DNA from: Arthrobacter sp. NicSoilC5 | GTDB taxonomy: Bacteria; Actinomycetota; Actinomycetes; Actinomycetales; Micrococcaceae | Length of the DNA: 64,000 nucleotides | Direction of reading: 5' to 3' | Assembly (NCBI RefSeq): GCF_019977395.1 | Contig: NZ_AP024660.1 | Coordinates: forward strand, 4,627,367 to 4,691,366 | Shown: positions 21,330 through 34,848 of the stretch, piece by piece | Position numbering within the stretch: the first letter of the stretch is position 1 | How the letters are laid out: the number at the start of each line of letters is the position of its first letter | Made by a program: the position numbers and the translations under genes | The notes under the pieces: model-generated | Told to the model about the DNA's origin: nothing | The model's database searches: none | Seen by the model: only the letters and a program-made list of their open reading frames with translations

Positions 21330-21338
21330 CTGCTCGGC

Positions 21339-21344
21339 TAGGCT
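21339..21344 (+). promoter_or_regulatory. Putative -10 hexamer, leaderless
   Basis: TAGGCT ends six bases before the ATG at 21351, in the 21-base gap after the flavoprotein gene. Confidence 0.5.
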
Positions 21345-21350
21345 AACCGC

Positions 21351-22088
21351 ATGACGTCACCATCCCCTGCCGCCCTCCTCGCTGAACTGCACAAAGCCGC
21401 GGACGCACTGACCGCTGCGGTGGACCGGATTCCGGCCGGCGGCGAAAGGGCCCCGTCCACCCTTCCCGGCTGGAGCCGCGGCCACCTCCTGGCCCACATC
21501 GCCGGAATCTGCAGCGCGCTGGCCCGCCAGGTGGAATACGGGCGGTCCGGCAGGACGGTGGAGCTGTACGACGGCGGCGTGGACGGCCGCAACCGGGCCA
21601 TCGAGCTTGCCGCCGGCCACAGCCTGGAGGAGCACCGGAAGGACGTTGCGGCCGCAGTGCAGCGGGCACTGGCGGCCTTCGATGCGCTGGGGGAGGACGA
21701 ATGGCAAACGCGCATCGCCTTCCGCGACGGCGTGATTTTCGACGCCGGTTTGGCGCTCTGGCGCGAGCTGGTCATCCACACCGCGGACCTGGACACCGGC
21801 GCGGGACCCGAGACCTGGAACAGGGCATTCTGCTCCCACCTCTTCGACTTCCTCGCCGCCCGCGTGCCGGCGGAAACCCGGCTGGTCCTGCAGCCCGTGG
21901 CACTCCCGCCGCTGACCCTCGGAACCGGCGGCAGCACCGTCGTCGTCAGCGGGATGGTGACGGACATCGCCGCGTGGCTCGCAGGCCGGCAGCCGTCGCT
22001 GGACAGCCTGCGGGCCACGGCCGCCGGGGACGGCACCGATCTTCCCGGCCTGATGCCCTGGCCGTCGGCGATGCCGGACCCCAAGTAG
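21351..22088 (+). CDS. Maleylpyruvate isomerase family mycothiol-dependent enzyme
   Basis: A 245-aa protein of the mycothiol-dependent maleylpyruvate isomerase (MDMPI) family, which has a DinB-like four-helix N-terminal bundle. STLPGWSRGHLLAHIAGI (about 38-55) holds the first metal-binding His, and ALWRELVIHTADLDTG (about 138-153) holds the second Glu/His pair. The C-terminal alpha/beta domain (about 175-240) follows. Members use mycothiol, the actinobacterial thiol, but most have unknown substrates. No aromatic-degradation genes are nearby, so a maleylpyruvate role is not supported. Start as at the leaderless ATG. Confidence 0.85.
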   Translation: MTSPSPAALLAELHKAADALTAAVDRIPAGGERAPSTLPGWSRGHLLAHIAGICSALARQVEYGRSGRTVELYDGGVDGRNRAIELAAGHSLEEHRKDVAAAVQRALAAFDALGEDEWQTRIAFRDGVIFDAGLALWRELVIHTADLDTGAGPETWNRAFCSHLFDFLAARVPAETRLVLQPVALPPLTLGTGGSTVVVSGMVTDIAAWLAGRQPSLDSLRATAAGDGTDLPGLMPWPSAMPDPK

Positions 22089-22094
22089 CCATTC

Positions 22095-22155
22095 GTTGCC
22101 CCATCACTTTTGGTCCCCAAACCGGGGTTAAAGGGACCACAAGTGATGGAGCAAC
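22095..22155. repeat. 61-base near-perfect inverted repeat between convergent genes
   Basis: Left arm 22095-22117 and right arm 22133-22155 are 23 bases each and complementary except at two positions. The 15-base centre can pair further (AACC/GGTT). It lies between the plus-strand MDMPI-type gene and the minus-strand ogt, so it can act as a bidirectional terminator. It could also be one copy of a dispersed chromosomal repeat; no second copy was seen here. Confidence 0.75.
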
Positions 22156-22172
22156 GCCAGGGGAGTGAGTGG

Positions 22173-22667
22173 TCAGGCGGCCTCGCGGGCCAGCAGGCTC
22201 TCTTTGATGCGCAGGCCCCAGCGGAAGCCGCCCAGCGAGCCGTCGGTCCGTATGACGCGGTGGCACGGCACGAACAGGGCAGCTGCGTTGAACGCGCAGG
22301 CACTGGCGGCGGCCCGCACGGCGCGCGGGTTGCCGGCCAGTGCGGCGTACTCCGAGTAGGTGACGGGTGAGCCCGGCTTGACCTGACGCAGCACGTCCCA
22401 GGCGTGGGCACGGAACGGTCCGGACTGCTGGCGGACCGGCACCGCCATGGCCGGGGCGGGGTCACCGGCATAGAAGGCCTCCACGGCGGATGAGATCCCC
22501 CCAAGGTCCGTTACCTCTTCCACGGCGTCGGGCCGCAGCATTGGATGGACCTGGCCGGTCAGGTCCGCCAGGCCGGCCGTCCAGCCGGACGCAAGGACCA
22601 CGCCATCCTGGGCGAGGACCGTAAACGGACCGTCCGGCGTGGACAGCTGCAGCAGTTGGGCTTTCAT
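22173..22667 (-). CDS. ogt: Methylated-DNA--[protein]-cysteine S-methyltransferase
   Basis: A 164-aa suicide repair protein for O6-alkylguanine. The acceptor is Cys135 in VPCHRVIRTDG. The HTH region PVTYSEYAALAGNPRAVRA (about 101-119) inserts into DNA and its Arg finger flips the base. ATG 22667 is chosen for AAAGGGA upstream and its four-base overlap (ATGA) with the stop of the Ada-AlkA gene, giving tight coupling. It belongs to the same repair operon. Length is typical for Ogt. Confidence 0.94.
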   Translation of the reverse strand: MKAQLLQLSTPDGPFTVLAQDGVVLASGWTAGLADLTGQVHPMLRPDAVEEVTDLGGISSAVEAFYAGDPAPAMAVPVRQQSGPFRAHAWDVLRQVKPGSPVTYSEYAALAGNPRAVRAAASACAFNAAALFVPCHRVIRTDGSLGGFRWGLRIKESLLAREAA

Positions 22668-24142
22668 GGCGTCCCTTTCGCGGGAATGGTGGTTTTTGCG
22701 GCGGGCCGGACGGCAGCGCGCCAGAGGTGCATGGTGGCGTAGGAGCGCCACGGGCTGGTCTCCCGGAAGTCAGGGCTCAAGGCGCTGGTCCCATTATCGA
22801 GGGCGCGGATCCCGTTCCGCACGGCGGCGTCGTTGGCAAGGAAAATATCCGGGGCACCCAGGACCCGCATGGCGACGTACCCCACCGTCCAGGGCCCGAC
22901 GCCGGGGAGCGGCAAAAGTGCCGCGGTGAGGCTTGGGAGGTCGTCTCCATAGCCGAAGTCCAGGCGGCCGCGGGCCATGGCCTCTGCAGCATGCAGCAGC
23001 GACTCGGTGCGGCGCCGGGGGCCGCGAAGCAGATGTCCTGCAGCAGCGATTTCCGCCGGAGTGGGAAACAGGCGGTCCAGGCCGTCGCCGGGGGCACTGG
23101 CAGGACTGCCCGCCGCGGACAACTGGGTCAAGGCTGTCCTGGCGGCCGCCACCGTGATCTGCTGGCCCACCATGGCCCGGATCAGCAGTTCCTGCGGATC
23201 CACCGCGCCCGGCAGGCGCATCCCCGGTGCGGAGGCAACGGAGCCGGCAAGCCTGGGATCGGCGGCGAGCGTGCCGTCGATCGCCTCCGGGTCCGCGTCC
23301 AGGTCGAACAGCCGGCGGACGCGGCTGAGCAGCGCCGGAAGGTCGCGAAGGTCCACCGCGCCGATGGTGAGGGTCAACGGCCGTTCCCGGGCCCCGTCGT
23401 CGTACTCCACCCTGAAGCGCGCGTCCCCGTGGGGGAGCCGCAGCGTCCGGGCATAGGAAGTGGGCGTGCCGTCCTCGACCCCGGGGATGGCGCGGACCGC
23501 CAGGAAGGAGAAGATGCCCGGATCGAAAGGCGGACGGTAGGGCAGGCCCAGGGTCAGGGCTGTGGCGCCGCCGCCGTTCACCGGATGGCGGACGGTCCTC
23601 CTGAGCGCCGTGGGCGTCATATCGAACACCTCGGCGATGGTCTCGTTGAACTGCCTGACGCTGCTGAAGCCTGCCGCAAAGGCGACGTCGGCGAGTTTCA
23701 TCGATGTTGAAACCAGCAGGGTGCGGGCCGTCTGGGCCCGTGCGGCGCGGGCCAATGACAGGGGGCCGGCGCCAAGTTCCTGGCCGAGGATCCGGTTCAA
23801 CTGGCGCGGCGAATACCCCAGCCGGGCGGCCAGGCCCGCCACGCCGTCGCGGTTGATCACGCCGTCGTTGATCAGGCGCATCGCCCGCCCCGCGATGTCC
23901 TGCCGCACGTTCCAGGCCGGGGTTCCGGGCACCGCCTCCGGCAGGCAGCGCTTGCAGGCGCGGTAGCCTGCCTCGTGTGCGGCGGCGGACGTCTCGTAGA
24001 ACGTGACGTTGGAGGCCTTGGGGGTCCTGGCAGGGCACGACGGCCGGCAGTAGATCCCCGTGGTGCGGACGGCCGTAAAGAACTGGCCGTCGAACCGGGT
24101 ATCGCGGGCATCGATTGCCCGGTAGCGCTGCCAGAAGTCCAT
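22664..24142 (-). CDS. Ada-type methyl-sensor / AlkA DNA-3-methyladenine glycosylase fusion
   Basis: A 492-aa fusion. The Ada N-terminal zinc domain has Cys32, Cys36, Cys63 and Cys66 (CRPSC...CKRC), one of which in Ada accepts a methyl from phosphotriesters. An AraC-type HTH follows (about 80-185, with MKLADVAFAAGFSSVRQFNE). The rest (about 200-492) is an AlkA glycosylase with the helix-hairpin-helix LPGVGPWTVGYVAM and catalytic Asp438 in DIFLANDAAV. It lacks the Ada C-terminal O6-methylguanine transferase domain, which the next gene, ogt, supplies. ATG 24142 has GGAGGA just upstream. Methylation-triggered activation of this operon is a likely inference from Ada. Confidence 0.93.
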   Translation of the reverse strand: MDFWQRYRAIDARDTRFDGQFFTAVRTTGIYCRPSCPARTPKASNVTFYETSAAAHEAGYRACKRCLPEAVPGTPAWNVRQDIAGRAMRLINDGVINRDGVAGLAARLGYSPRQLNRILGQELGAGPLSLARAARAQTARTLLVSTSMKLADVAFAAGFSSVRQFNETIAEVFDMTPTALRRTVRHPVNGGGATALTLGLPYRPPFDPGIFSFLAVRAIPGVEDGTPTSYARTLRLPHGDARFRVEYDDGARERPLTLTIGAVDLRDLPALLSRVRRLFDLDADPEAIDGTLAADPRLAGSVASAPGMRLPGAVDPQELLIRAMVGQQITVAAARTALTQLSAAGSPASAPGDGLDRLFPTPAEIAAAGHLLRGPRRRTESLLHAAEAMARGRLDFGYGDDLPSLTAALLPLPGVGPWTVGYVAMRVLGAPDIFLANDAAVRNGIRALDNGTSALSPDFRETSPWRSYATMHLWRAAVRPAAKTTIPAKGTP

Positions 24143-24258
24143 TCCTCCATCCTGCCAGCCGCCGGCCACGGCTTCTAGCGGAAATCGGACATGGCCGTGG
24201 GCGTGCAGATCCACCCCGGACCCCTTTCCGGTGGCGGATGAAACCTGCGGGATCTGGG

Positions 24259-24264
24259 TAAGGT
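24259..24264 (+). promoter_or_regulatory. Putative -10 hexamer, leaderless, of mpg
   Basis: TAAGGT ends six bases before the ATG at 24271. The 128-base gap to the divergent Ada-AlkA start must hold both promoters and any Ada-type operator. Confidence 0.45.
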
Positions 24265-24270
24265 CAACTA

Positions 24271-24960
24271 ATGAACCAAAGCGCTGGGGCAATGGCACAG
24301 CTGCGGGAATTCCTGTCCGCGGACGCCCGGGAACTCGCACCAAAGCTGCTCGGTGCCGTGCTCACCCATGAGTCCCGCGACGGTGCCGTGTCCGTCCGGC
24401 TCACCGAGGTGGAGGCCTATATGGGCCCCGAGGACTCCCTGCACCCGGACCCCGGCTCCCACACCTACCGCGGCCCCACGCCCCGCAACGCCCCCATGTT
24501 CGGCCCCGCCGGCCACCTCTACGTCTACTTCACCTACGGAATGCACCACTGCACCAACATCGTGTGCGGTCCGGCCGGCGTCGCGTCCGCCCTGCTGCTC
24601 CGGGCAGGGGAAGTGGTGGACGGGCTGCAGCTGGCCCGGCTGCGCCGTCCAACGTCCAAAACTCCTGCGGACCTTGCCAGCGGGCCGGCCCGCCTTGCCA
24701 AAGCGCTGGGATTGACGACGGCGGACAGCGGCCGCGACGCGCTCGCTCCGCCGTTCCGGCTCGAACTTCCGTCCGTTCCCGCCGGCGCGGTCAGTTCCGG
24801 TCCCCGGGTGGGGGTGGCCGGCGCCGGAGGCACGGACGAATACGCCTGGCGGTACTGGCTGACCGGCGACCCTACCGTGTCCAGATACAAGGCAGCGAAG
24901 CCGCGGACCCGGAAGCAGGCAGCGGAACCCCGGCCGGATGCAACGTTTCACCGGCGTTAA
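24271..24960 (+). CDS. mpg: 3-methyladenine DNA glycosylase (AAG/MPG family)
   Basis: A 229-aa monofunctional glycosylase that excises alkylated purines. Recognised by APKLLGAVLTH, the catalytic-glutamate region VRLTEVEAYMGPEDSLHP (about 47-64), the NAPMFGPAGHLYVYFTYGMH segment (about 78-97) with its DNA-intercalating tyrosines, and RAGEV. The C-terminus is a short basic tail (KAAKPRTRKQ). It is divergent from the Ada-AlkA/ogt pair, so three alkylation-repair enzymes of two unrelated glycosylase folds sit together. Start is the first in-frame ATG and fits the leaderless pattern; ATG 24292 is possible. Confidence 0.94.
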   Translation: MNQSAGAMAQLREFLSADARELAPKLLGAVLTHESRDGAVSVRLTEVEAYMGPEDSLHPDPGSHTYRGPTPRNAPMFGPAGHLYVYFTYGMHHCTNIVCGPAGVASALLLRAGEVVDGLQLARLRRPTSKTPADLASGPARLAKALGLTTADSGRDALAPPFRLELPSVPAGAVSSGPRVGVAGAGGTDEYAWRYWLTGDPTVSRYKAAKPRTRKQAAEPRPDATFHRR

Positions 24961-25011
24961 CGGAAATGGTTGTAGAATGGACGGTCTGTCTTTTGCGATA
25001 GGGGAACGTTA

Positions 25012-27240
25012 ATGCTTGACGCCGAATTGGCCCACGAACGGGAGTATGTAGCCGGCCTGTACGCCCGGCTGGAGGAACTCCGGGAGGAGAAGCGCCGCCA
25101 GTTGGCGCAGGTCCGTCGTGCCGGAGCCGTGGGCACCATGCAGAACGTTTCGGAGCGGGACGCGTTCGCTGCACTGTATGAGGACCGCCTGGCGCAGCTG
25201 GACGCCGTGGATGACCGGCTGGTTTTTGGCCGCCTGGACCTGGACTCCGGCGAAGCGCAGTACATCGGCCGCATTGGCCTCACCACCGAGGACCTGCAGC
25301 GTCTCATGGTGGACTGGCGTGCCCCCGAGGCCGGGCACTTCTACCAGGCCACGGCCTTTGACCGGCAGGGCGTCCGCCGCCGCCGGCACCTGATCCTGCA
25401 GGGACGCGAGGTCAAGGCCATCGAGGACGATGTCCTGGACGCCGGGATGCTCACGGACGACGAATCGCTCCAGGGCGAAGGTGCCCTGCTGGCTGCCCTG
25501 AACTCCAAGCGGACCGGCCGCATGTCGGACATCGTCAGCACCATCCAGTCGGAGCAGGACCGGATCATCCGCTCCTCCATCTCCGGCGCCGTCGTGGTCC
25601 AGGGCGGACCCGGCACCGGCAAGACCGCAGTGGCCCTGCACCGCGCCGCCTACCTGCTCTATACCCACCGTGACCGGCTCAAGAGTGCCGGCGTGCTGCT
25701 GGTGGGGCCGTCGTCGTCGTTCATGAAGTACATCGAACGGGTGCTGCCGTCCCTGGGTGAGACCGGCGTGGTCATGGCTAGCCTTGGCCGCCTGATGCCC
25801 GGCATCCACGCCGTTCCGGAAACAGACGCCGACGTCGCCGCCATGAAGGGGCGGCTGGACATGGCCGCCATCGTGGCCAACGCCGTCTCCAACCGCATGC
25901 GCGTCCCCGCCCAGAACCGGATCCTCGAGGTCGACGGCCGCAAGCTGACCCTTACGCCCCGGCAGGTGCGCCGCGCGCGGGAACGCGCCCGCGCCACCGG
26001 AAAGCCGTACAACGAGGCCCGCGTAACGTTCGTGAAGATCCTGCTGCGCGAACTGACCGAGCAGATGACCGAGCTCGTCGAGGCCGGAAACATTGGCAAC
26101 AACGCGGACCGCTCCTACCTGGCCGAGGACGTCCGGACCGCCCGGGACGTCCGGATCGCCCTGAACCTGTGCTGGATGCCCATGACGCCGGAGAAGCTCA
26201 TCTCCGACCTCTTCAGCAAGCCGGAGGTGCTGGAGTTCTGCACCCCCCACCTGACCCCTGCCGAGCGGGCGCTGCTGCAGCGTCCGGCCGATGCGCCGTG
26301 GAGCGAGTCCGACGTCCCGCTGCTGGATGAGGCCGCCGAGCTGCTTGGGGAGCTGGACCCGGCCGCCGGACGCGGGCTGGCCCAGCAGGAGCACGACCGT
26401 GCCCGGGACCTCGCCAACGCAAAGCAGACCCTGGTCAACATGGAAGCCGCCGGGGTGGATCCGCTCATGTCCGCAGAGGAGCTGGCGGAGCAGAACCGGG
26501 AGCAGGAAGCCCGGCAGACGGCAGCCGAACGCGCAACGAGCGACCGCACGTGGGCGTTCGGGCACATCGTCGTGGATGAAGCCCAGGAGCTTTCGCCCAT
26601 GCAATGGCGTCTGCTGGTGCGCCGCTGCCCGCTGAAGTCCTTCACCATCGTGGGCGACATTGCCCAGACCAGCTCCGTGGCCGGGGCCAATTCCTGGCAG
26701 GGGGCGCTGGCCCCGATGTTCGGCGACCGCTGGCAGCTGGAGGAGCTGACCGTCAACTACCGCACCCCGTCCCAGATCGCCGAGGCCGCCGTCAGGATGG
26801 CCAACGCCGCGGGCTTGGTGGTCTCCGCACCCAAGGCCGTCCGCGAGGGCCGCTGGGCCCCCATCATCGACGAGGTGCCCGCCGGCGGCATCGTGGACCG
26901 GCTGGTGGAGGTCCTTCCGGAGGAGCTTGCGGCGCTCGACGGCGGCCTGCTCGCCGTGATTGCCGACGGTGACCTCCTGCCCCAGGCAACGGCGGCCCTC
27001 CGTGCCGTATACGGCCGCAGGATCGGCACCGGGGCCGGCAGCTACGAGCAGGACATCGTGGTCATCAGCCCGCGTGAGGCAAAGGGCCTGGAGTTCGACG
27101 GCGTGGTGGTCCTGGAACCCTCCGTGATGCTCAACCACGAACACGGCAAAGTGGGGGACCTGTACGTCGCCATGACCCGCGCCACGCAGAGGCTGCGGCT
27201 GATCGCGGCGCAACCGGTCCCCGCCGGTATTGCCGGCTGA
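25012..27240 (+). CDS. HelD-like UvrD-family ATPase (RNA polymerase recycling/HelR type)
   Basis: A 742-aa SF1 ATPase. An N-terminal antiparallel coiled coil (about 1-40, ELAHEREYVAGLYARLEELR) precedes a first domain with VFGRLDLDSGEAQYIGRIGL (about 70-90). Walker A GGPGTGKTAVALHRAAYL is near 198-215, Walker B HIVVDEAQELSPMQWRL near 518-534, and late helicase motifs TVNYRTPSQIAEAA and LYVAMTRATQRLRL end the core. This layout fits HelD, which pulls stalled RNA polymerase off DNA; actinobacterial HelR also gives rifamycin tolerance. ATG 25012 has GGGGAA upstream, and a TAGAAT at 24973-24978 could be its -10. No rifamycin-associated element was recognised. Confidence 0.88.
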   Translation: MLDAELAHEREYVAGLYARLEELREEKRRQLAQVRRAGAVGTMQNVSERDAFAALYEDRLAQLDAVDDRLVFGRLDLDSGEAQYIGRIGLTTEDLQRLMVDWRAPEAGHFYQATAFDRQGVRRRRHLILQGREVKAIEDDVLDAGMLTDDESLQGEGALLAALNSKRTGRMSDIVSTIQSEQDRIIRSSISGAVVVQGGPGTGKTAVALHRAAYLLYTHRDRLKSAGVLLVGPSSSFMKYIERVLPSLGETGVVMASLGRLMPGIHAVPETDADVAAMKGRLDMAAIVANAVSNRMRVPAQNRILEVDGRKLTLTPRQVRRARERARATGKPYNEARVTFVKILLRELTEQMTELVEAGNIGNNADRSYLAEDVRTARDVRIALNLCWMPMTPEKLISDLFSKPEVLEFCTPHLTPAERALLQRPADAPWSESDVPLLDEAAELLGELDPAAGRGLAQQEHDRARDLANAKQTLVNMEAAGVDPLMSAEELAEQNREQEARQTAAERATSDRTWAFGHIVVDEAQELSPMQWRLLVRRCPLKSFTIVGDIAQTSSVAGANSWQGALAPMFGDRWQLEELTVNYRTPSQIAEAAVRMANAAGLVVSAPKAVREGRWAPIIDEVPAGGIVDRLVEVLPEELAALDGGLLAVIADGDLLPQATAALRAVYGRRIGTGAGSYEQDIVVISPREAKGLEFDGVVVLEPSVMLNHEHGKVGDLYVAMTRATQRLRLIAAQPVPAGIAG

Positions 27241-27274
27241 CGGGGCAATCGGCGTTACTGCTAACTTAGGAAGC

Positions 27275-28588
27275 GTGCCAGAACTGAACATCCTCGAACC
27301 GCAGCGCAACGACCCCACTTTCGCCAATATTTGGCAGGAACTGAAGTGGCGTGGGCTGGTCCATGTTTCCACCGATGAAGCGGAGCTCGAAAAGCTGCTC
27401 GCCAACGGGCCGGTCACGTACTATTGCGGCTTCGACCCCACCGCGCCGAGCTTGCACCTGGGCAACCTGGTCCAGCTCCTGGTCATGCGGCGGCTTCAGC
27501 TGGCAGGGCACAAGCCCCTCGGCCTGGTGGGCGGGTCCACCGGCATGATCGGGGACCCGCGTCCGACGGCGGAACGCACCTTGAACACCAAGGACACGGT
27601 GGCGGAGTGGGTTGGCTACCTCCAGGCCCAGGTGCAGCGCTTCCTCAGCTTCGAGGGGGACAACGCTGCCAGGATGGTGAACAACCTGGACTGGACGGCG
27701 CCGCTGAGCGCCATCGACTTCCTGCGTGAAGTGGGCAAGCACTTCCGGGTGGGCACCATGCTGCGCAAGGACGCCGTGGCGTCCCGGTTGAACTCCGATG
27801 AAGGCATCAGCTACACCGAGTTCAGCTACCAGATCCTGCAGGGCATGGACTACCTGCAGCTTTACCGCGACTACGGCTGCGTCCTGCAGACCGGCGGCTC
27901 GGACCAGTGGGGCAACCTCACCAGCGGTACGGAACTGATCCGCAAGGTGGAGGGCAAGAGCGTCCACGCCCTGGGGACCCCGCTCATCACCAACTCTGAC
28001 GGAACCAAGTTCGGCAAGAGCGAAGGCAACGCCATCTGGCTCGATGCCGGCATGTGCAGCCCGTATGCGTTCTACCAGTTCTGGCTCAACACTGCGGACG
28101 CGGACGTGGTGGACCGGCTCAAGGTGTTCACCTTCCTGACCCGCGCGGAGATTGAAGAGATTGCCGTTTCGGTGGCGGAGCGTCCGTTTGCCCGTGAGGG
28201 TCAGCGGAAGCTTGCCTTCGAAGTGACCTCGTTGGTGCACGGCGTTGACGCCACCGAAAAGGTCATCGCAGCTTCGGCGGCGCTCTTCGGCAACGGGGAT
28301 TTGGCCGCATTGGACAAGGCAACCCTGCAGGCTGCAACGTCCGAACTTCCTTCCACCACAGTGCAGGTGGATGAGATGGGGATTGTGGACCTGCTGGTGG
28401 CGTCCGGTCTTTCCGAAAGCAAGTCCGCCGCACGCCGGACCGTGGGTGAAGGCGGAGCCTACGTGAACAACGAGAAAGTCTCGGATCCTGACGCTGTGAT
28501 CTCCGAGTCGGAGCTCCTGCATGGACAGTACCTGCTCCTGCGCCGGGGCAAGAAGAACCTGGCGACAGTGGAAGTACTGGTCCCGTAA
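27275..28588 (+). CDS. tyrS: Tyrosine--tRNA ligase
   Basis: A 437-aa class I synthetase charging tRNA-Tyr. The HIGH-equivalent HLGN is at 61-64 and the KMSKS-equivalent KFGKS at 245-249. YCGFDPTAPSLH binds tyrosine and ATP. The C-terminal S4 domain (about 365-437) includes SKSAARRTVGEGGAYVNNEKV. GTG 27275 gives the standard start (VPELNILEP); TAACTT lies seven bases upstream, so the mRNA may be leaderless. It ends before a strong terminator that separates it from the rRNA operon. Confidence 0.96.
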   Translation: MPELNILEPQRNDPTFANIWQELKWRGLVHVSTDEAELEKLLANGPVTYYCGFDPTAPSLHLGNLVQLLVMRRLQLAGHKPLGLVGGSTGMIGDPRPTAERTLNTKDTVAEWVGYLQAQVQRFLSFEGDNAARMVNNLDWTAPLSAIDFLREVGKHFRVGTMLRKDAVASRLNSDEGISYTEFSYQILQGMDYLQLYRDYGCVLQTGGSDQWGNLTSGTELIRKVEGKSVHALGTPLITNSDGTKFGKSEGNAIWLDAGMCSPYAFYQFWLNTADADVVDRLKVFTFLTRAEIEEIAVSVAERPFAREGQRKLAFEVTSLVHGVDATEKVIAASAALFGNGDLAALDKATLQAATSELPSTTVQVDEMGIVDLLVASGLSESKSAARRTVGEGGAYVNNEKVSDPDAVISESELLHGQYLLLRRGKKNLATVEVLVP

Positions 28589-28613
28589 CCGCGGGAGCGC
28601 AACCTACCACCTG

Positions 28614-28665
28614 CACGCCCCTCGGCGGCCGATTTGCGCGGCCGCGGAGGGGCGTGTATTGTTTT
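28614..28665 (+). terminator. Intrinsic terminator of tyrS
   Basis: CACGCCCCTC (28614-28623) pairs with GAGGGGCGTG (28647-28656). Inside, GGCGGCCG also pairs with CGGCCGC. TATTGTTTT follows. This is the clearest Rho-independent terminator in the first half of the window. Confidence 0.85.
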
Positions 28666-29090
28666 CTGAGTCGCCGCCGCTGAGTGGTGACAAACCCCCA
28701 ACTGATATTGAGAAGCAATTCTCGGCCATGCGGTGCATGGAACCAAGAATGCTTCTCATTCTGCTGGGCGGATTCATTCCGCAGAGTGAATTCCGGGAAA
28801 ACAACCGGATTTGCAAAAGCGAATATGAATGAAATAAGATAAAAACATCGCAGCGAAGAAATACGGAAAAGAAATTCTCTTTTGAATTGTTCCGGGAATA
28901 TTCGTATGTGTCTGTTGTTTGAGAACTCAATAGTGTGCCAAGTTTGTTGATACCGATTATGTATGTAATTGGTTGAATTTGCCGAATCGTGCCGCCCCTG
29001 TGGTGTGGTTTGGTGTTTTTAGCTGGTTTCAAATTTTGTGCAGCCATTATGACCGTTATTTCCGGTGGTTTTGGTTGTGTCTGTTTGTTT
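28666..29090 (+). promoter_or_regulatory. rrn promoter and leader region
   Basis: A 425-base A+T-rich stretch without a convincing gene. It holds a long interrupted palindrome (28710-28757; arms GAGAAGC/GCTTCTC with an inner CCATGC/GCATGG stem). A candidate promoter is TTGCAA (28811-28816), 18 bases, TAAGAT (28835-28840). A boxA-like antitermination sequence TGTTGTTTGAGAACT (28913-28927) is repeated in the 16S-23S spacer. Short open frames here are not supported as genes. Confidence 0.6.
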
Positions 29091-34240
<5,150 letters not shown>

Positions 34241-34400
34241 CCACACAGAAAAACATTCTGCTTGCGTCCACTATGTGGTTCCCAACCAACAACCCTGTTG
34301 GCGGAACCTAACAATTGAATACAACACCACCCCCTGCCCACGGGCAGGGATGTTGTAACCACAAGACTTCCCAACCCCCTGCGGGGTTCGGGTACAAGGG

Positions 34401-34517
34401 TTACGGCGGTCATAGCGTGGGGGAAACGCCCGGTCCCATTCCGAACCCGGAAGCTAAGACCCACAGCGCCGATGGTACTGCACCCGGGAGGGTGTGGGAG
34501 AGTAGGTCACCGCCGGA
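34401..34517 (+). rRNA. rrf: 5S ribosomal RNA
   Basis: Starts TTACGGCGGTCATAGCG and ends GTCACCGCCGGAAC, with complementary ends (GGCGGT/ACCGCC). The central CCCATTCCGAACCCGGAAGC is the conserved loop. About 117 bases, 160 bases after the 23S end; limits are by eye. Confidence 0.95.
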
Positions 34518-34533
34518 ACAACTATTAATGGTC

Positions 34534-34561
34534 GAGGCCCCAACCACACGGTTGGGGCCTC
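34534..34561 (+). terminator. Terminator of the rRNA operon
   Basis: GAGGCCCCAACC (34534-34545) and GGTTGGGGCCTC (34550-34561) form a perfect 12-bp stem with an ACAC loop. The following CCCACATTT has only a short T run. Confidence 0.85.
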
Positions 34562-34848
34562 CCACATTTAACACACAAAACACGCGGGAGCTGCCAGCGG
34601 CGTCCGGCGGGCAGAGTTCATGTCCGGCTGCCTGGTTACAGCGGGCAGCGGCTGCCGCAGGGCTGTCCCGTTGTGAAGATGGCCACGATACCCGGTCCCA
34701 GGGCCCGCACTGTCCGGGGGGATTTGGTCGCTCCACTAGAATTGATGAAGATGTACGGACTTCGAAGCGCTTGATTTCGGGTTGCGTAGGAAACGAAACG
34801 AGCGGCTGCAGTTGCGCCAGTGGTCGGCTCACAACAGGAGGAATCCAC
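34562..34848 (+). promoter_or_regulatory. Gap between rrn and the RGG/TPR-like gene
   Basis: About 290 bases with no supported gene. TAGAAT at 34737-34742 is a candidate -10 and would give a leader of about 100 bases before the ATG at 34849. That leader holds a 9-codon frame (ATG 34745 to TGA 34774) without a clear ribosome site. AGGAGG at 34836-34841 is a near-ideal Shine-Dalgarno sequence for the next gene. Confidence 0.4.

Noticed and set aside
34745..34774. Nine-codon leader peptide before the RGG protein
   Set aside because: No ribosome site, attenuator structure or codon bias seen; too short to support.
34315..34848. Extension of the RGG protein reading frame back through the 5S gene
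   Set aside because: It would translate 5S rRNA and the rrn terminator; AGGAGG and ATG at 34849 define the real start.
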